This document shows, piece after piece, positions 18,301-27,476 of a stretch of DNA of 34,151 bases. Under the pieces are notes generated by a model. It did no database searches. It worked only from the letters and a program-made list of their open reading frames with translations, and was not told where the DNA came from. Numbering within the stretch: the stretch's first letter is position 1; each line of letters starts with the position of its first letter. A program made the position numbers and the translations under genes. This DNA comes from Thioploca sp. (GTDB lineage: Bacteria; Pseudomonadota; Gammaproteobacteria; Beggiatoales; Beggiatoaceae), in the NCBI GenBank assembly GCA_030627235.1, contig DAOUSL010000019.1, positions 1 to 34,151 on the forward strand, read 5' to 3'.

Positions 18301-21300
18301 CTAGTAAAGTTGAATGGGTTCCGAAAATTTGGGAAAAAGGTAAAATTTATAGAACGCCTAATATTGCTAGTGTACTGCAAGATATTGTTAACCAAGCTGA
18401 ATGGAAAGCTTATGGTGATATAGTTTTACTTATAGAAAATGGTTCTAATTCCCGTAGTCGTCGTGATATAGTTTCATTTGATAATAATCAAGCTCTAGCG
18501 GCTACTTTGCGAATTCAGGTTAAAGGTAAATTAGGTGAAGATGGAAAGGGTGATATATTAACAGTGCGTAGGCGATTACAAAGTTTAGTTAAAAGAATGA
18601 GAATTCCAAACAGTCGTACTCCGATTGTAGGAGCATTATTTGAATCGGCTCAATATTATTTGGGTAAAAAAGTTGTTAATGGTAAAAGTCGTAATAATGA
18701 ATCATTTCATTTAGTTAGTCACCCAGCAACCCATGACAGTGAAAATATTATTCCAGCCGGATGTAATATTAATTTAAATCCTTATGCAGCCGAATGTGCT
18801 GGAGAAGAAATAGCAGGTATAGCTAATTATACTCCTCCATCTAGGTCAAATAGTAGTTGTCAAAGTAGTCATATTGTATTACTTACTGATGGACGAGCCA
18901 ATGTAACTAAAGCTCAAGCTATTACTCAGAAAAATAATGCTATTACTTTATTACCTAATAGTAGTTGTATCAATAGTTTTGAATTAAATGGCAAAAATAT
19001 TAAAATTTCTGAAGATGAAGCTTGTGGTATTGATTTAGCAGATTATATAGCAACAGAGCATAACATAATTGTTCATACTATTGGCTTTCAATTAGGAACT
19101 GCTTGGTATGGTAGATATAGAGTAGGGGATAGCTATGTTGTTGGGCCTAAAAATGGAGAATATTATGACATTACTGAAACTGCTACTGAAATTAGTACTA
19201 CTGACTTAAAAGGTAGGTACATAAGTAATTCAAAACGTGGATCAGTACTTAATTATGTTAAGGAGAAAGATGAAACAGTAGATAATCTTAAAGCAGTTGA
19301 TTATTTATGTAGATTAGCTTCTCCTGGTAGTGGTAACTATGAGCAATGTAGTGGTCGTAATTTTTATTTAGCCAAAACAGTTGAGGAATTAGAAACTGCT
19401 TTTACCAATATTGGAGCTCAAGCAACTACAACTAATAGTTCATTTGCAGCTCCAAGTATATCGGTTGATAACCTTAATAAATTAAGACATAAAAATGACG
19501 TTTACTATTCTGTGTTTAGACCAACACCAGAACCACGTTGGCATGGTAATATTAAAAGATATAAATTCATAGATGGAAGTTTAAAAGATTCTAGGAATAA
19601 TGAGGCTACCGATGAAGATGGTTATATTGCAGATGGCACTAAAAGTTTTTGGAGTAATTTAGATGATGGTGGTAATGTAACTGCTGGTGGAATTGGTGGA
19701 AAATTATCTAGTGCAGATAGGAAAATTTATACTTACTTGGGTTCATTAGCTATTGGGCGGAACCATAATAAAGATTTAAAACAGATAGAAGAATTTGATG
19801 AAACTCCCACAATATTTCAGAAAAAGTTGATTCCAGAATTATTAAAACATGATAATGATGATGTGGCTGTAGAAACAACTGAAGCTACAGAGGAAGCTAG
19901 ATTAGAGAAAGCCAAAACAATAGTGAAATGGATTCTAGGAAAAGATACAACTGTTGGTGAAGGATCTTCAACTGTTAATCAATCTGATACAGAGGAAAGT
20001 GAAGAATCCCAAGACACTATAGAAATAAAAACTTCTGGTGATCGTTGGCCGATTGCTGAACCATTACATAGTAGTCCTAGAGTACTTTTTTATAGTGGTG
20101 ATCCAGAATCGAAAGATAATGGAGATACAAAATCGGAAGAAAGTAGATTATTTGTTGGAACTAATGATGGATTGATTAGAATGACTGATGTTTTTGATGG
20201 TACAGAAGTATGGTCATTTTTACCACAAGAATTATTGGAAAAACAACTAGATATGAAAGATCAAGTTGGTAGTTCACATTCCTATGGCATAGATGCTAGT
20301 CCAACTTTCTTTGTTAATACTAGTGATGGACAAATTATCCCAACACTAGGTAATTTTGCTACTATGTTTGTTGGTATGCGACGTGGTGGTAGAAATATCT
20401 ATGCCCTTGATGTAACAGATAAGGATAATCCACCCAAATTAATGTGGACTATTAAAGGTGGTGAAACAGAAGGTAAAGATAATTTTACTAGATTAGGACA
20501 AACATGGTCTGCTCCTATTGTGACAGACGTACACGAAAGTTATTGTGATTATGCATGGTGTAAAGTCGTAATGTTTGCTGGCGGTTATGATCCAATTGCA
20601 GATGGTGAGAATAAATTTAATCCAATTAAAAATGTTACTATGGGTAATGCTATTTATATGGTAGACCCAGAAACTGGTGAGCTTTTATGGTGGGCTGGTA
20701 ACGATGATAAAGCAGATTTAAAATTAAAAGATATGAAATATGCAATTCCTTCTGATTTATTATTGCAAGATACAACTGGTGATGGTTCTACAGATCGTAT
20801 TTATGTTGGCGATATTGCCGGGCAATTATGGCGAATTAACCTAGATACGAAAGAGGATACTGTAGGTGGTGTTATGGCAAAATTAGGAGAAATTACTAGT
20901 AATGGTCCTAATAGAAGAAGCTTCTTTTATCCACCAGCTTTAGCTCGTATAAATTCTACTAGTATTTTGACTGCAGTTACTGGAGCACGTCCCAACCCTT
21001 TAGCTCTTGGAACTAGTGGAGGCGGTGGATATTATGCACATGATCAATTTTATGCTATTCTTGATCCAACCAAAGTATTTAATTTTAATAAGCCTATAAT
21101 CTTAAATAATCTAGAAAATGTTACTGACTGGAATGAAGGTGATATAAATTTACAAGATACTGATAAAGATGGTTGGTATTTCAATTTACAAGAATCTGAT
21201 GAAGCTTGGATAGGAGAAAAAGGTTTAGGTAGACCATTAGTACTTGATGAAAATGTGTTTTTTATCACTTATGTACCACCATCATCTGCCACTACTAAAA

Positions 21301-21584
21301 CCATAGATGGTGGTTGTGGAACTTTTAATCCTGGTTCTAGCCGTTTTTATGCTATCAATTTACTTGATGGAGGACCAGCTTTTAAGAAGAAAGAGGATGG
21401 AAGTGGTTACGATGAGACTGAACGTGGTACAAGTTCTTCTGATCGTGCCTTAGAAGTATCTACTTTATCTTTTGATCCTATTGTTATGTATACAAAAGAC
21501 CTAGAAGAAGCAGTATTTGCTGGTACAGAATTAATTATGAAAAGTCCTGTACCACCAGCTCGAGTTTTTTGGATGCAAAAATAA
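15375..21584 (+). CDS. pilY1: giant PilY1/PilC-type pilus-tip adhesin with VWA domain split by four tandem repeats
   Basis: A 2069-residue pilus-tip protein, far longer than the ~1,160 residues of Pseudomonas PilY1. A signal peptide (about 1-25) precedes a von Willebrand A domain whose metal motif DNSGS starts at D51. The second VWA motif LLTDGRA is at D1172, so the domain is interrupted between about residues 135 and 1055. The insert holds four repeats starting near 233, 482, 723 and 913. Each opens with a G-x-RF..(L/I).IP motif and runs through a ..W..G....(S/T)PDL..I(I/V)Q.IV.R..W segment, resembling secreted beta-sandwich (DNRLRE/CBM96-like) modules. The C-terminal half (about 1420-2069) is the PilY1 beta-propeller, with a calcium-loop-like DTTGDGSTD at D1799 and VGDIAGQLWRINL. 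GGAGA precedes the ATG. The pilY1 call is firm; the repeat family assignment is tentative. Confidence 0.92.
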   Translation: MINLRTLLISILLSILSGLPISSFADDTEIYSRKVEVVNTSEGTNILFMLDNSGSMNRVITDDTGKPSGYRRIDVLKEALDKMLDAASNVNMGLGRFAALINANSPPVNAPIIFPVEFIDKDITELEGEETDSIGDITVSIIQGSDDAEQFEESGEMILYEPDLDMIIRQNEVVSYDGDEVKSASVTTEKFVYNGGDDAEEFLNDEHTLKTGKDILYLGTHPKTATVLNETNMLVGLRFRDLNIPPKTKILAADIEFFSTDSREATDNLNIAIYGAANDGLYIKDPSGVTFNHSCYRNGRDENACINGTSEGYLTGEGYPEDKINFPLITDSNDEIIKVLWNEADKVGTGQAFNSANIKDIIQAIIDRDGWNDGTDKHHPYNSLVLLLQKDGNNPPIDLINGRSFYSADNIDKIPPKIRITWERNGAPTSIAKTHSDVRNQRKSNVINDGWYSSINNIAVSLGRCVLFNEGYCSKGGMHNEVLAGMRFSNLDIPKNAEITSARITFTHQNSIGIKTNSILDSPLGSKKDLDLFIYAEDSPNPDNYSAGQIATREKMDPAINWNDVAKPPVKLYESISWDGIEYLPTGLKTTWDGEGEIPTEYCSKDENGMITDADCIKFTTPDLTSIVQKIVERESWKRENSIAFMFEVNAARDGSKELIDLEKVGFRRIVAPNDDGNKFGGKIQSYIDTEPDSTTFNSTTLPKLEVTYQIAFQENVSEKQQVGLRFEAIDIPRGANVENAYLTFNSAEDTTDDTINADLIIQAETTSSATFTEEPFNISNRELTTASVSWSPNKWSKGLSYESPDLKNIIQEVVDSSDWCSGDLSFIITSDDLSSIRKASSFDYMSGLSPELRVRFDTENIKPGGGCVNQTYYSKISERFDDAEEKTSGSEDGLVYLASEILETGVRDQESRLIGFRFREIPVGNGAEVVGANLMVSAYAKNSADATFQVYGELSPNPKEFSADDNNLSSREPKTSKVEWVPKIWEKGKIYRTPNIASVLQDIVNQAEWKAYGDIVLLIENGSNSRSRRDIVSFDNNQALAATLRIQVKGKLGEDGKGDILTVRRRLQSLVKRMRIPNSRTPIVGALFESAQYYLGKKVVNGKSRNNESFHLVSHPATHDSENIIPAGCNINLNPYAAECAGEEIAGIANYTPPSRSNSSCQSSHIVLLTDGRANVTKAQAITQKNNAITLLPNSSCINSFELNGKNIKISEDEACGIDLADYIATEHNIIVHTIGFQLGTAWYGRYRVGDSYVVGPKNGEYYDITETATEISTTDLKGRYISNSKRGSVLNYVKEKDETVDNLKAVDYLCRLASPGSGNYEQCSGRNFYLAKTVEELETAFTNIGAQATTTNSSFAAPSISVDNLNKLRHKNDVYYSVFRPTPEPRWHGNIKRYKFIDGSLKDSRNNEATDEDGYIADGTKSFWSNLDDGGNVTAGGIGGKLSSADRKIYTYLGSLAIGRNHNKDLKQIEEFDETPTIFQKKLIPELLKHDNDDVAVETTEATEEARLEKAKTIVKWILGKDTTVGEGSSTVNQSDTEESEESQDTIEIKTSGDRWPIAEPLHSSPRVLFYSGDPESKDNGDTKSEESRLFVGTNDGLIRMTDVFDGTEVWSFLPQELLEKQLDMKDQVGSSHSYGIDASPTFFVNTSDGQIIPTLGNFATMFVGMRRGGRNIYALDVTDKDNPPKLMWTIKGGETEGKDNFTRLGQTWSAPIVTDVHESYCDYAWCKVVMFAGGYDPIADGENKFNPIKNVTMGNAIYMVDPETGELLWWAGNDDKADLKLKDMKYAIPSDLLLQDTTGDGSTDRIYVGDIAGQLWRINLDTKEDTVGGVMAKLGEITSNGPNRRSFFYPPALARINSTSILTAVTGARPNPLALGTSGGGGYYAHDQFYAILDPTKVFNFNKPIILNNLENVTDWNEGDINLQDTDKDGWYFNLQESDEAWIGEKGLGRPLVLDENVFFITYVPPSSATTKTIDGGCGTFNPGSSRFYAINLLDGGPAFKKKEDGSGYDETERGTSSSDRALEVSTLSFDPIVMYTKDLEEAVFAGTELIMKSPVPPARVFWMQK

Positions 21585-21641
21585 ATTTTCCAGTTCCTGA
21601 ATTGAAATATATTCAGGCAACTATAAAAAAGGATATATTAT

Positions 21642-22088
21642 ATGAACAATAAAGGATTTTCATTAATCGAATTGATGATTGTTGTAGCAATTATTGGGAT
21701 AATAACGGCTATAGCTTACCCAGCTTATCGTCAATATTTGTTAGAAAGCAATCGTTTCGAGGCAAAATCAGCATTGATGGAATTATCTCAATTACAAGAT
21801 GAATTTCGTAATGAAAACAATAGATACGCTAGTAATTTTGGTAATAGTCCAAATAGTATGGATATAGAACAAGCAGGTTTTGTAAAATATAAAGGGAAAT
21901 TTATCTCGAAAAATTTTAAGCTAGATTTATTAAATGGTTATTACGAGCTTAGTTTAACTGCATTAAATAATAATGAATATACATTAACTGCTGATGCTAT
22001 TGGAACTCAAGTACAAGATACTGAATGCTTTCAATTTAGAATAGATCAAGCAAGTAGAAAAACAGCTACTAGTGATAAATGTTGGTAA
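21642..22088 (+). CDS. pilE: minor pilin PilE
   Basis: A 148-residue type IV pilin-like protein with leader MNNKG and a cleavage site before [24 protein letters not shown], the textbook N-terminus. The globular domain has [13 protein letters not shown] and a C-terminal Cys pair (TECFQF ... DKCW) for the disulfide loop. A good AAGGA site precedes the start. Position directly after pilY1 matches PilE, a minor pilin, rather than the major pilin. A low-abundance pilin in the priming complex is the expected role. Confidence 0.88.
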   Translation: MNNKGFSLIELMIVVAIIGIITAIAYPAYRQYLLESNRFEAKSALMELSQLQDEFRNENNRYASNFGNSPNSMDIEQAGFVKYKGKFISKNFKLDLLNGYYELSLTALNNNEYTLTADAIGTQVQDTECFQFRIDQASRKTATSDKCW

Positions 22089-22091
22089 TGT

Positions 22092-22994
22092 ATGAGGCAA
22101 TATTTAATAATATTTAGTTTAATTACTTCAACATATGTTAGTGCTGGTGTTATATCTCCAGTTAATTTATCTATTTCCAAACAAACTCATAAATTAGAAA
22201 ATAACTATCTAGACCTAAAATCAAATCGTACTAATTTACTGATTTCTAGTGTTGCTTTAGGAACTGCACTTTATGGGGCTACTGCATGGTGGGGTGACAG
22301 TTCAACAACTTTTAAAATTAGACATGAAGGTTGGTTTGATGCAGATACTCCAAATGGTGGAGCTGATAAATTAGGTCATGGTTACTCTTTTTATGTTAGC
22401 ACTCGTTTATTGAAAAAAGGTTTTGAATGGGCTGGACATGGTAGCAAACAAGCAGCCCAATTGGCAGGTTTGACCTCTGCTGCTTTGTCAATTGGGGTTG
22501 AAATAATGGATGGTTTTACTGATGAATATGGATTTAGCCCTGAAGATGTAATAATGAATTTATCTGGTATTGGTATGGGAGTATTTTTAGAAAGCTATCC
22601 AGAATGGGATGAATTATTTGATTTTCGGCTAAAATATTGGCCTTCTGATGATGCTAAAGACTTAAAAGAATATGATCCATTAGCTGACTATTCAGGCCAA
22701 ACTTATTTATTTGTTGTAAAAGCCAGTGGTATACCTGTTTTACGCCAAAATATATATTCCCGTTATTTAGAATTGGCAGTTGGCTATGGAACTAGAGGTT
22801 ATCAACCAACTGATGGTACGGGTAGACAAGAAAGATCACGTCATTTATATTATGGCATTTCAGTAAATTTATCTTTACTATTGAATGATATGGTATTTAA
22901 TAATAAAAAGAGTATTTATAGAGATACAACTGAAAATGTTTTGGAATATTTCCAAATGCCAGGAACAAGTTTATTATCAGATCATAAATTTTAA
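22092..22994 (+). CDS. DUF2279-like periplasmic protein at the end of the pilin operon
   Basis: A 300-residue protein with a signal peptide (cleavage after about residue 18, ...TYVSA). The core GWFDADTPNGGADKLGHGYSF, an ISVGVEI/DG-type segment and YGFSPEDVIMNLSG match what I remember of the DUF2279 (YfiM-like) family of predicted periplasmic or outer-membrane proteins. The end is strand-like and may contact the outer membrane. The ATG lies 4 bases after the pilE stop, so translation is probably coupled. It converges with the next gene on the minus strand, with a 4-base overlap (22991-22994). No function is established; operon position hints at pilus or envelope work. Confidence 0.7.
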   Translation: MRQYLIIFSLITSTYVSAGVISPVNLSISKQTHKLENNYLDLKSNRTNLLISSVALGTALYGATAWWGDSSTTFKIRHEGWFDADTPNGGADKLGHGYSFYVSTRLLKKGFEWAGHGSKQAAQLAGLTSAALSIGVEIMDGFTDEYGFSPEDVIMNLSGIGMGVFLESYPEWDELFDFRLKYWPSDDAKDLKEYDPLADYSGQTYLFVVKASGIPVLRQNIYSRYLELAVGYGTRGYQPTDGTGRQERSRHLYYGISVNLSLLLNDMVFNNKKSIYRDTTENVLEYFQMPGTSLLSDHKF

Positions 22995-24103
22995 TTATCA
23001 GACATTGGAATCCATTTATTTTTTAATCTAGAATGAAAACTATCATTTAACCCATCAGATTCTCGTAACTTTAACAGTGATAAATTTATTGTTTCTAAAT
23101 AGTTACTATTATTAGGAAGTGCTATTCCATAATTTTGATAGTTAAATACTGCTGGCAATACTATTACTTTTTCTTCAATTTGGTTTATTCTTTCTGCCAA
23201 ATATAATAAACGTGGTCCATCATGTACTAATGCTTCAACTTTTCCATCTATCAACATATCAATACCTTGATTCAAAGTATCTACAGGAATAACTACTGCC
23301 CCAATACTTTTTAGATAGTCTTTTGGGGCATCAGTAGCAACTGCAGCTACTCTTTTACCAGGTAAATCCCTCTCATTTTTAATGCTTCCACCAACCGCTT
23401 GGATTGTTAAGGCAGCCGCTATAATACCAGTCAATACGCTCATAGCAACTAAACCAGTAAAATGCCAACATAAATCAATCAATCTAGCTAATCCCCCTCT
23501 ATTTCTAGGAGCATCCCAAGTAATTAGCATAGTAATAGACCACCAAAAAGATGAATTTACTCCTAACCAATAAGTTTGGGGAAATAATTTAATACCAGTA
23601 TCCTTCGTATCAGCCCACCATCTTACATTAATTGCTACAAATAAAGCTAATATAAAAATTATAATATTTGGCATAGTAATAAATTTTCCTACTTCTTCTT
23701 TCAGAACTTTAAATGGTGTACTTAAACCAATATCAGCTCGTAACATAATTTGTAATCCCAATTCAAACATTGAAGTAGAAAAATTTATTATTTCCTCTCT
23801 ATCACTGCGAATAGTGATTGCTGAAATACCAACATCAGCTTTATTCGTTTGTACAGTTGTTAATAACTCTGCAACTGTTTTAGCGTAAATCCATTGGGTT
23901 TTAATCCCTAGTTTGTTAGCAATACCATGCCAAAGATCAATGCTAAAACCAACAGGATTTCTCTTTTCTGGTGGTAATTTAACATCATACATAACCCACG
24001 GTTCACTTGGTTTTATAACTACTCGAAATGTGTCTACTTCTTTAGCATTTATTGTGGCAGGTAATAATAAAATTAATAAAATTATGTTTCTTAATAATGA
24101 CAT
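22991..24103 (-). CDS. prokaryotic ionotropic glutamate receptor-like protein (ligand-binding domain split by a pore)
   Basis: A signal peptide (1-20) is followed by the first half of a type 3 solute-binding domain (about 25-130). A pore module comes next, with TM1 at about 146-164, a re-entrant loop at about 184-203 and TM2 at about 207-236. The second ligand-binding half follows (about 240-365). This order is that of bacterial GluR0-type receptors. Ligand-contact residues look kept: the ITIRSDR segment with R102 in lobe 1 and D295 in LVHDGPRL in lobe 2, which fits amino acids. The loop reads SITMLITWDAPRNRGG. GluR0-type potassium channels carry TVGYGD there, so the potassium filter is absent and selectivity is unclear. 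It stands alone, with no ABC transporter partner. The fold is confident; ion and ligand are not. Confidence 0.82.
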   Translation of the reverse strand: MSLLRNIILLILLLPATINAKEVDTFRVVIKPSEPWVMYDVKLPPEKRNPVGFSIDLWHGIANKLGIKTQWIYAKTVAELLTTVQTNKADVGISAITIRSDREEIINFSTSMFELGLQIMLRADIGLSTPFKVLKEEVGKFITMPNIIIFILALFVAINVRWWADTKDTGIKLFPQTYWLGVNSSFWWSITMLITWDAPRNRGGLARLIDLCWHFTGLVAMSVLTGIIAAALTIQAVGGSIKNERDLPGKRVAAVATDAPKDYLKSIGAVVIPVDTLNQGIDMLIDGKVEALVHDGPRLLYLAERINQIEEKVIVLPAVFNYQNYGIALPNNSNYLETINLSLLKLRESDGLNDSFHSRLKNKWIPMSDN

Positions 24104-24194
24104 ATATTTATATAGTTAAAATAGTTTTGATTAAATTAATGAAATATTAATTAGTTGGTATATCTATAGTATATTAAATCAGCAAATACCATAT

Positions 24195-24369
24195 TAGACA
24201 TCATTCCTAAATAAGGATATATAAATGTAGGATGCAATGAACGAAGGGAATTGCATCAAGATGTAATTCGTAAACTCAATTACATCCTACATAAAATCTG
24301 TAATTAACTGTTTTACATCGGTAATACTATCATACATAGCTATTTCCCTTATTTAGGAAAGGATGTCTA
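24195..24369. repeat. MITE-like element, family A, copy 1
   Basis: Terminal inverted repeats are TAGACATCATTCCTAAATAA on the left and, reverse-complemented, TAGACATCCTTTCCTAAATA on the right. The core (24225-24292) is a nested hairpin bounded by ATGTAGGATG and CATCCTACAT, with inner GATGCAAT/ATTGCATC-type stems. The arms differ in length (30 and 77 bp). No open frame is present. The element ends one base from the stop codon of the NTPase gene. A homologous copy lies at 30743-30919 in the opposite orientation. TA at both ends could be the target duplication. Confidence 0.8.
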
Positions 24370-24370
24370 T

Positions 24371-27202
24371 TTAAACAAACCAACGTCTAATTAGCTCAAC
24401 TTGAAAGCGATAGCCATTGCCTAATTTTTCTATCAGTTCACGTTGTAACAAATTTGTTATAACTGTTTGCTCTGGAAATTGTTGTTGTAAACTCTCAAAA
24501 TTTATTACTTTTCTTTCTCCTTTACTAGCTAAATAACGTAATATATTTAAACCTTTATCACTAACTTGATTATTAGAAATATCAGCAAAAAAGAAACGAC
24601 CATATTGTAATGCTCCTGGTATAGCTGCTTCTACATCAGTTATTGTAGCAAGCCTACGTTCACTGATATTTTGTTTATTTTTTAAATTAACTATTTCAGC
24701 ACATATTAATTGAATTAAAGCAGGATGACAACGAGTTATTTCCAATACTCTCTTACTAGCTGATTCTTCATAGAGTAAAGCAAAGTCTTTAACCGGTTGT
24801 TCTATCAATTGCAATGCTTCAGTAGCTTGTAAATAGCTGATATGAACTATTTGGACATTAATTAAATAACTAGCCCAACGTTCAAATTCATCTAAAGTAT
24901 GTGAACCAGAAAGTAAAATTTTAATCCTAGGTCGATGCTGAATAATATGTCGAAACATACCTAACACTGATTCTTCATCTAAAATTTTCTTATTAAAAAC
25001 ATGTTCTAATGCACTAAACTCATCTAAAATTAATAGCATGGTTTGATTAGAATCTAAGTATTGTTCTGTATCATCCAACCATTCATCAAAACTAGTAAAA
25101 GGGTCAACGTTTAATCGTTCTCGAGTTAAAACAGGCAATAACAGGTCACGATGTCGTTTAGCAGAGGCTAACATTGCTCGACTAATATTGTAAAAGAAAC
25201 CAACATAATCTTTGGCTAATGATGTAGGCCCTTGTAAATCTACAAATAAAGGAACAATTGTACTTGGTAATAGTTTACCCAGATTATTTAGCAAAGATGT
25301 TTTGCCAGTGCGACGTTGACCATACAATAATAATGGCGGACAACGGCTATCCAATAATAATTTTTCAATCCGTTCACTGACATCACTACGCCCAACAAAA
25401 ATTTCTTGATGTTCTGTAAGAGGTATTCCAATAATATAAGGATTGCTAATCTCTTGGCTACTTTCTACTACAGCACTTAATGTATTTACATAATCAGCAA
25501 TTGTTTTTCGCCAACTAGCAGCAATGGGATGAAATCTAATTGCATAATGTTCTGAGGAACGAGTAAGCTCTCTTAGTAAACCATCCAACCGTTCTTCTAT
25601 CGCATCCAATGCTAAACGTTGATTATATTTACTTTCTTGACTCAAAGCGGCTTTCACATCCTTACTAATTCTACTAAAACTACGCAATAAGGCACTGGTT
25701 GGTCCACCTAATTCTCCAGCAGATAATTTGCTATGAGCATTGCCAATATTTATTACATTGGTATAACTTTGTAAACGCCTTGCATCTAGCTCAATTTGTG
25801 CTTCTTTAGCAGCCCAATTTTGTGGAGTAGTTATTAAATATTCTATTGCGGCTTCACCTTCTGTTAGGTTACGTTCCGCAATCATTACTAAGTAAGTTTC
25901 TAATCCAAATAAAGGCAAATGTTGCTGTTCATCCCAAAATGCAGCATGTAAGTATAATAAATTACCATCAGTATTTCTTTCATCAGCATGATGTAATACT
26001 AAATTCCAAGCTGCTTGAAAAGGATAAAATAATATTGGTCGCCACCAACTAAAAGTCAAACCTAATATTAATGCTAATAAAGTTATGGGTAAAGTTATAG
26101 AATAATGTCCCATAATCAATGTGAAAATAATATAAGTACCAGCACTACCAAATATTCCGGAAATTATTCCAGCCCAAGAATTAGCAATCCGTTTAGCTAA
26201 CACATAAGGAAAGGCAAATAATGACATATATAATATCGCATTTTCAATTCCACCATATAGACCTAAAACTAAAGGAGATAAAGCAGTATTCCAACTAGAA
26301 ATACTTAATATATTCTTAATTAAAATTAGTAAAGTTAAAAATAAACAAACGCTGACACCTATTTTTAGGCTTTGCTGCCATTTCCAGGTTAAAAAAAACC
26401 AAATTGAGGTAATAGCCAAAGTGAAGACACTAACGATTAAACCGTCATAAGCTAATACATATAAAGCACCAGTCTGCATCCACGCTGCACTTGGTGCTAG
26501 AACACTCATTAATCCTACTATTAGAAATACTGCCAATCCGCTTATAAATACACCAATTACGATACTACCAATTTGACGATATTGGGGATGGTCAATAGTT
26601 GTTTTAGTAGTACTATACATAATACTACCAGCACAACTAGCTGTAAAAATTCCTAATGCTACAGTCCATAAACTTCTATAATCAATATCTTGTAAGCTAG
26701 TTTGTAGATCGAATATATTTAGCATAACAGCAATTGCAATATTTTCTGCCATACTAAAAATCAACAAACTATCTATATTATCAAAGTTATACTCACTAAA
26801 TCCAATCGGTAAACTTAGCAATATACCACCAAAGATACCAACTATAATTCCAAACGCTACTGAAACAGTGAAACCACCTAAAATTCCACATACAAAACTA
26901 AATGCCAAGGCATAAACACTAGTTAAAATTAAGATTTCACTGGGAATATTAAATAACCACAAACCCATTGTAACCAAACTACAAACCCAGATTGGCCATA
27001 ATCCAAACCCTAAATATAATAATTTTTGTAATTCTTTTTGTCGCCAATGACTACTGTGTAAATCAGCTAATACAAAGTCAGGAGCTAAATCGGAATCAAT
27101 ATTATTAATATAAGCTTGCCAAGTTGATGGTTTAAATATTAACCAACTAAATATAACTAAACTAGCTAAAACTTGACTTTTTGGTAAAATTATAATTGGC
27201 AT
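24371..27202 (-). CDS. polytopic membrane protein fused to a STAND-like AAA NTPase
   Basis: A 943-residue protein. The first ~400 residues hold many hydrophobic helices (at least ten). A soluble linker of ~200 residues follows, then a P-loop NTPase: Walker A GQRRTGKTS (G628, K634), Walker B MLLILDEFSALE (D727, E728) and a KILLSGSH sensor segment. The end (about 880-943) looks like a winged-helix domain (KGLNILRYLASKGER). The opening FVGRSDVSERIEKLL and the ITRCHPALIQLICAEI region resemble archaeal-type/STAND ATPases used in signalling or defence. It is preceded on the minus strand by a 235-bp gap with no gene. The membrane half is unrecognised. It could be a stress or defence sensor; that is inference. 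Confidence 0.72.
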   Translation of the reverse strand: MPIIILPKSQVLASLVIFSWLIFKPSTWQAYINNIDSDLAPDFVLADLHSSHWRQKELQKLLYLGFGLWPIWVCSLVTMGLWLFNIPSEILILTSVYALAFSFVCGILGGFTVSVAFGIIVGIFGGILLSLPIGFSEYNFDNIDSLLIFSMAENIAIAVMLNIFDLQTSLQDIDYRSLWTVALGIFTASCAGSIMYSTTKTTIDHPQYRQIGSIVIGVFISGLAVFLIVGLMSVLAPSAAWMQTGALYVLAYDGLIVSVFTLAITSIWFFLTWKWQQSLKIGVSVCLFLTLLILIKNILSISSWNTALSPLVLGLYGGIENAILYMSLFAFPYVLAKRIANSWAGIISGIFGSAGTYIIFTLIMGHYSITLPITLLALILGLTFSWWRPILFYPFQAAWNLVLHHADERNTDGNLLYLHAAFWDEQQHLPLFGLETYLVMIAERNLTEGEAAIEYLITTPQNWAAKEAQIELDARRLQSYTNVINIGNAHSKLSAGELGGPTSALLRSFSRISKDVKAALSQESKYNQRLALDAIEERLDGLLRELTRSSEHYAIRFHPIAASWRKTIADYVNTLSAVVESSQEISNPYIIGIPLTEHQEIFVGRSDVSERIEKLLLDSRCPPLLLYGQRRTGKTSLLNNLGKLLPSTIVPLFVDLQGPTSLAKDYVGFFYNISRAMLASAKRHRDLLLPVLTRERLNVDPFTSFDEWLDDTEQYLDSNQTMLLILDEFSALEHVFNKKILDEESVLGMFRHIIQHRPRIKILLSGSHTLDEFERWASYLINVQIVHISYLQATEALQLIEQPVKDFALLYEESASKRVLEITRCHPALIQLICAEIVNLKNKQNISERRLATITDVEAAIPGALQYGRFFFADISNNQVSDKGLNILRYLASKGERKVINFESLQQQFPEQTVITNLLQRELIEKLGNGYRFQVELIRRWFV

Positions 27203-27476
27203 ATATATTTCAAAAAAGCTTGAAAAGAAAATGGCATAATGCTTAAGTTAATACCTTAGCAGTTTTGAACAACGTTATTAAAGTTTATATCTCTTAAGTG
27301 GTAATAAATTTTGGAAATCATATATTAACATATTATAATCTTTACCAACATATTGAGGCATTCTATATTATATATTTTTAGACTATCCATAGTTTTTTAT
27401 CAGGATATTTGCCCTATATTATACACCATCATTTTGTTTGGAACTACCAAAAATTATACCTAATCGAGTAAATGTT

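Noticed and set aside
17368-18423. Two ~78-codon plus-strand frames overlapping pilY1 in another register
   Set aside because: Composition is dominated by Leu, Ile and Lys as expected for a shifted AT-rich frame. pilY1 is unbroken here.
22991-24103. Ordinary ABC amino-acid binding protein
   Set aside because: Two membrane helices and a pore-like loop lie between the two binding lobes, and no permease or ATPase gene is adjacent.
24195-24369. CRISPR-like or attenuator array
   Set aside because: The repeats are inverted and nested, not direct repeats with spacers. A second inverted copy at 30743 shows it is a mobile repeat.
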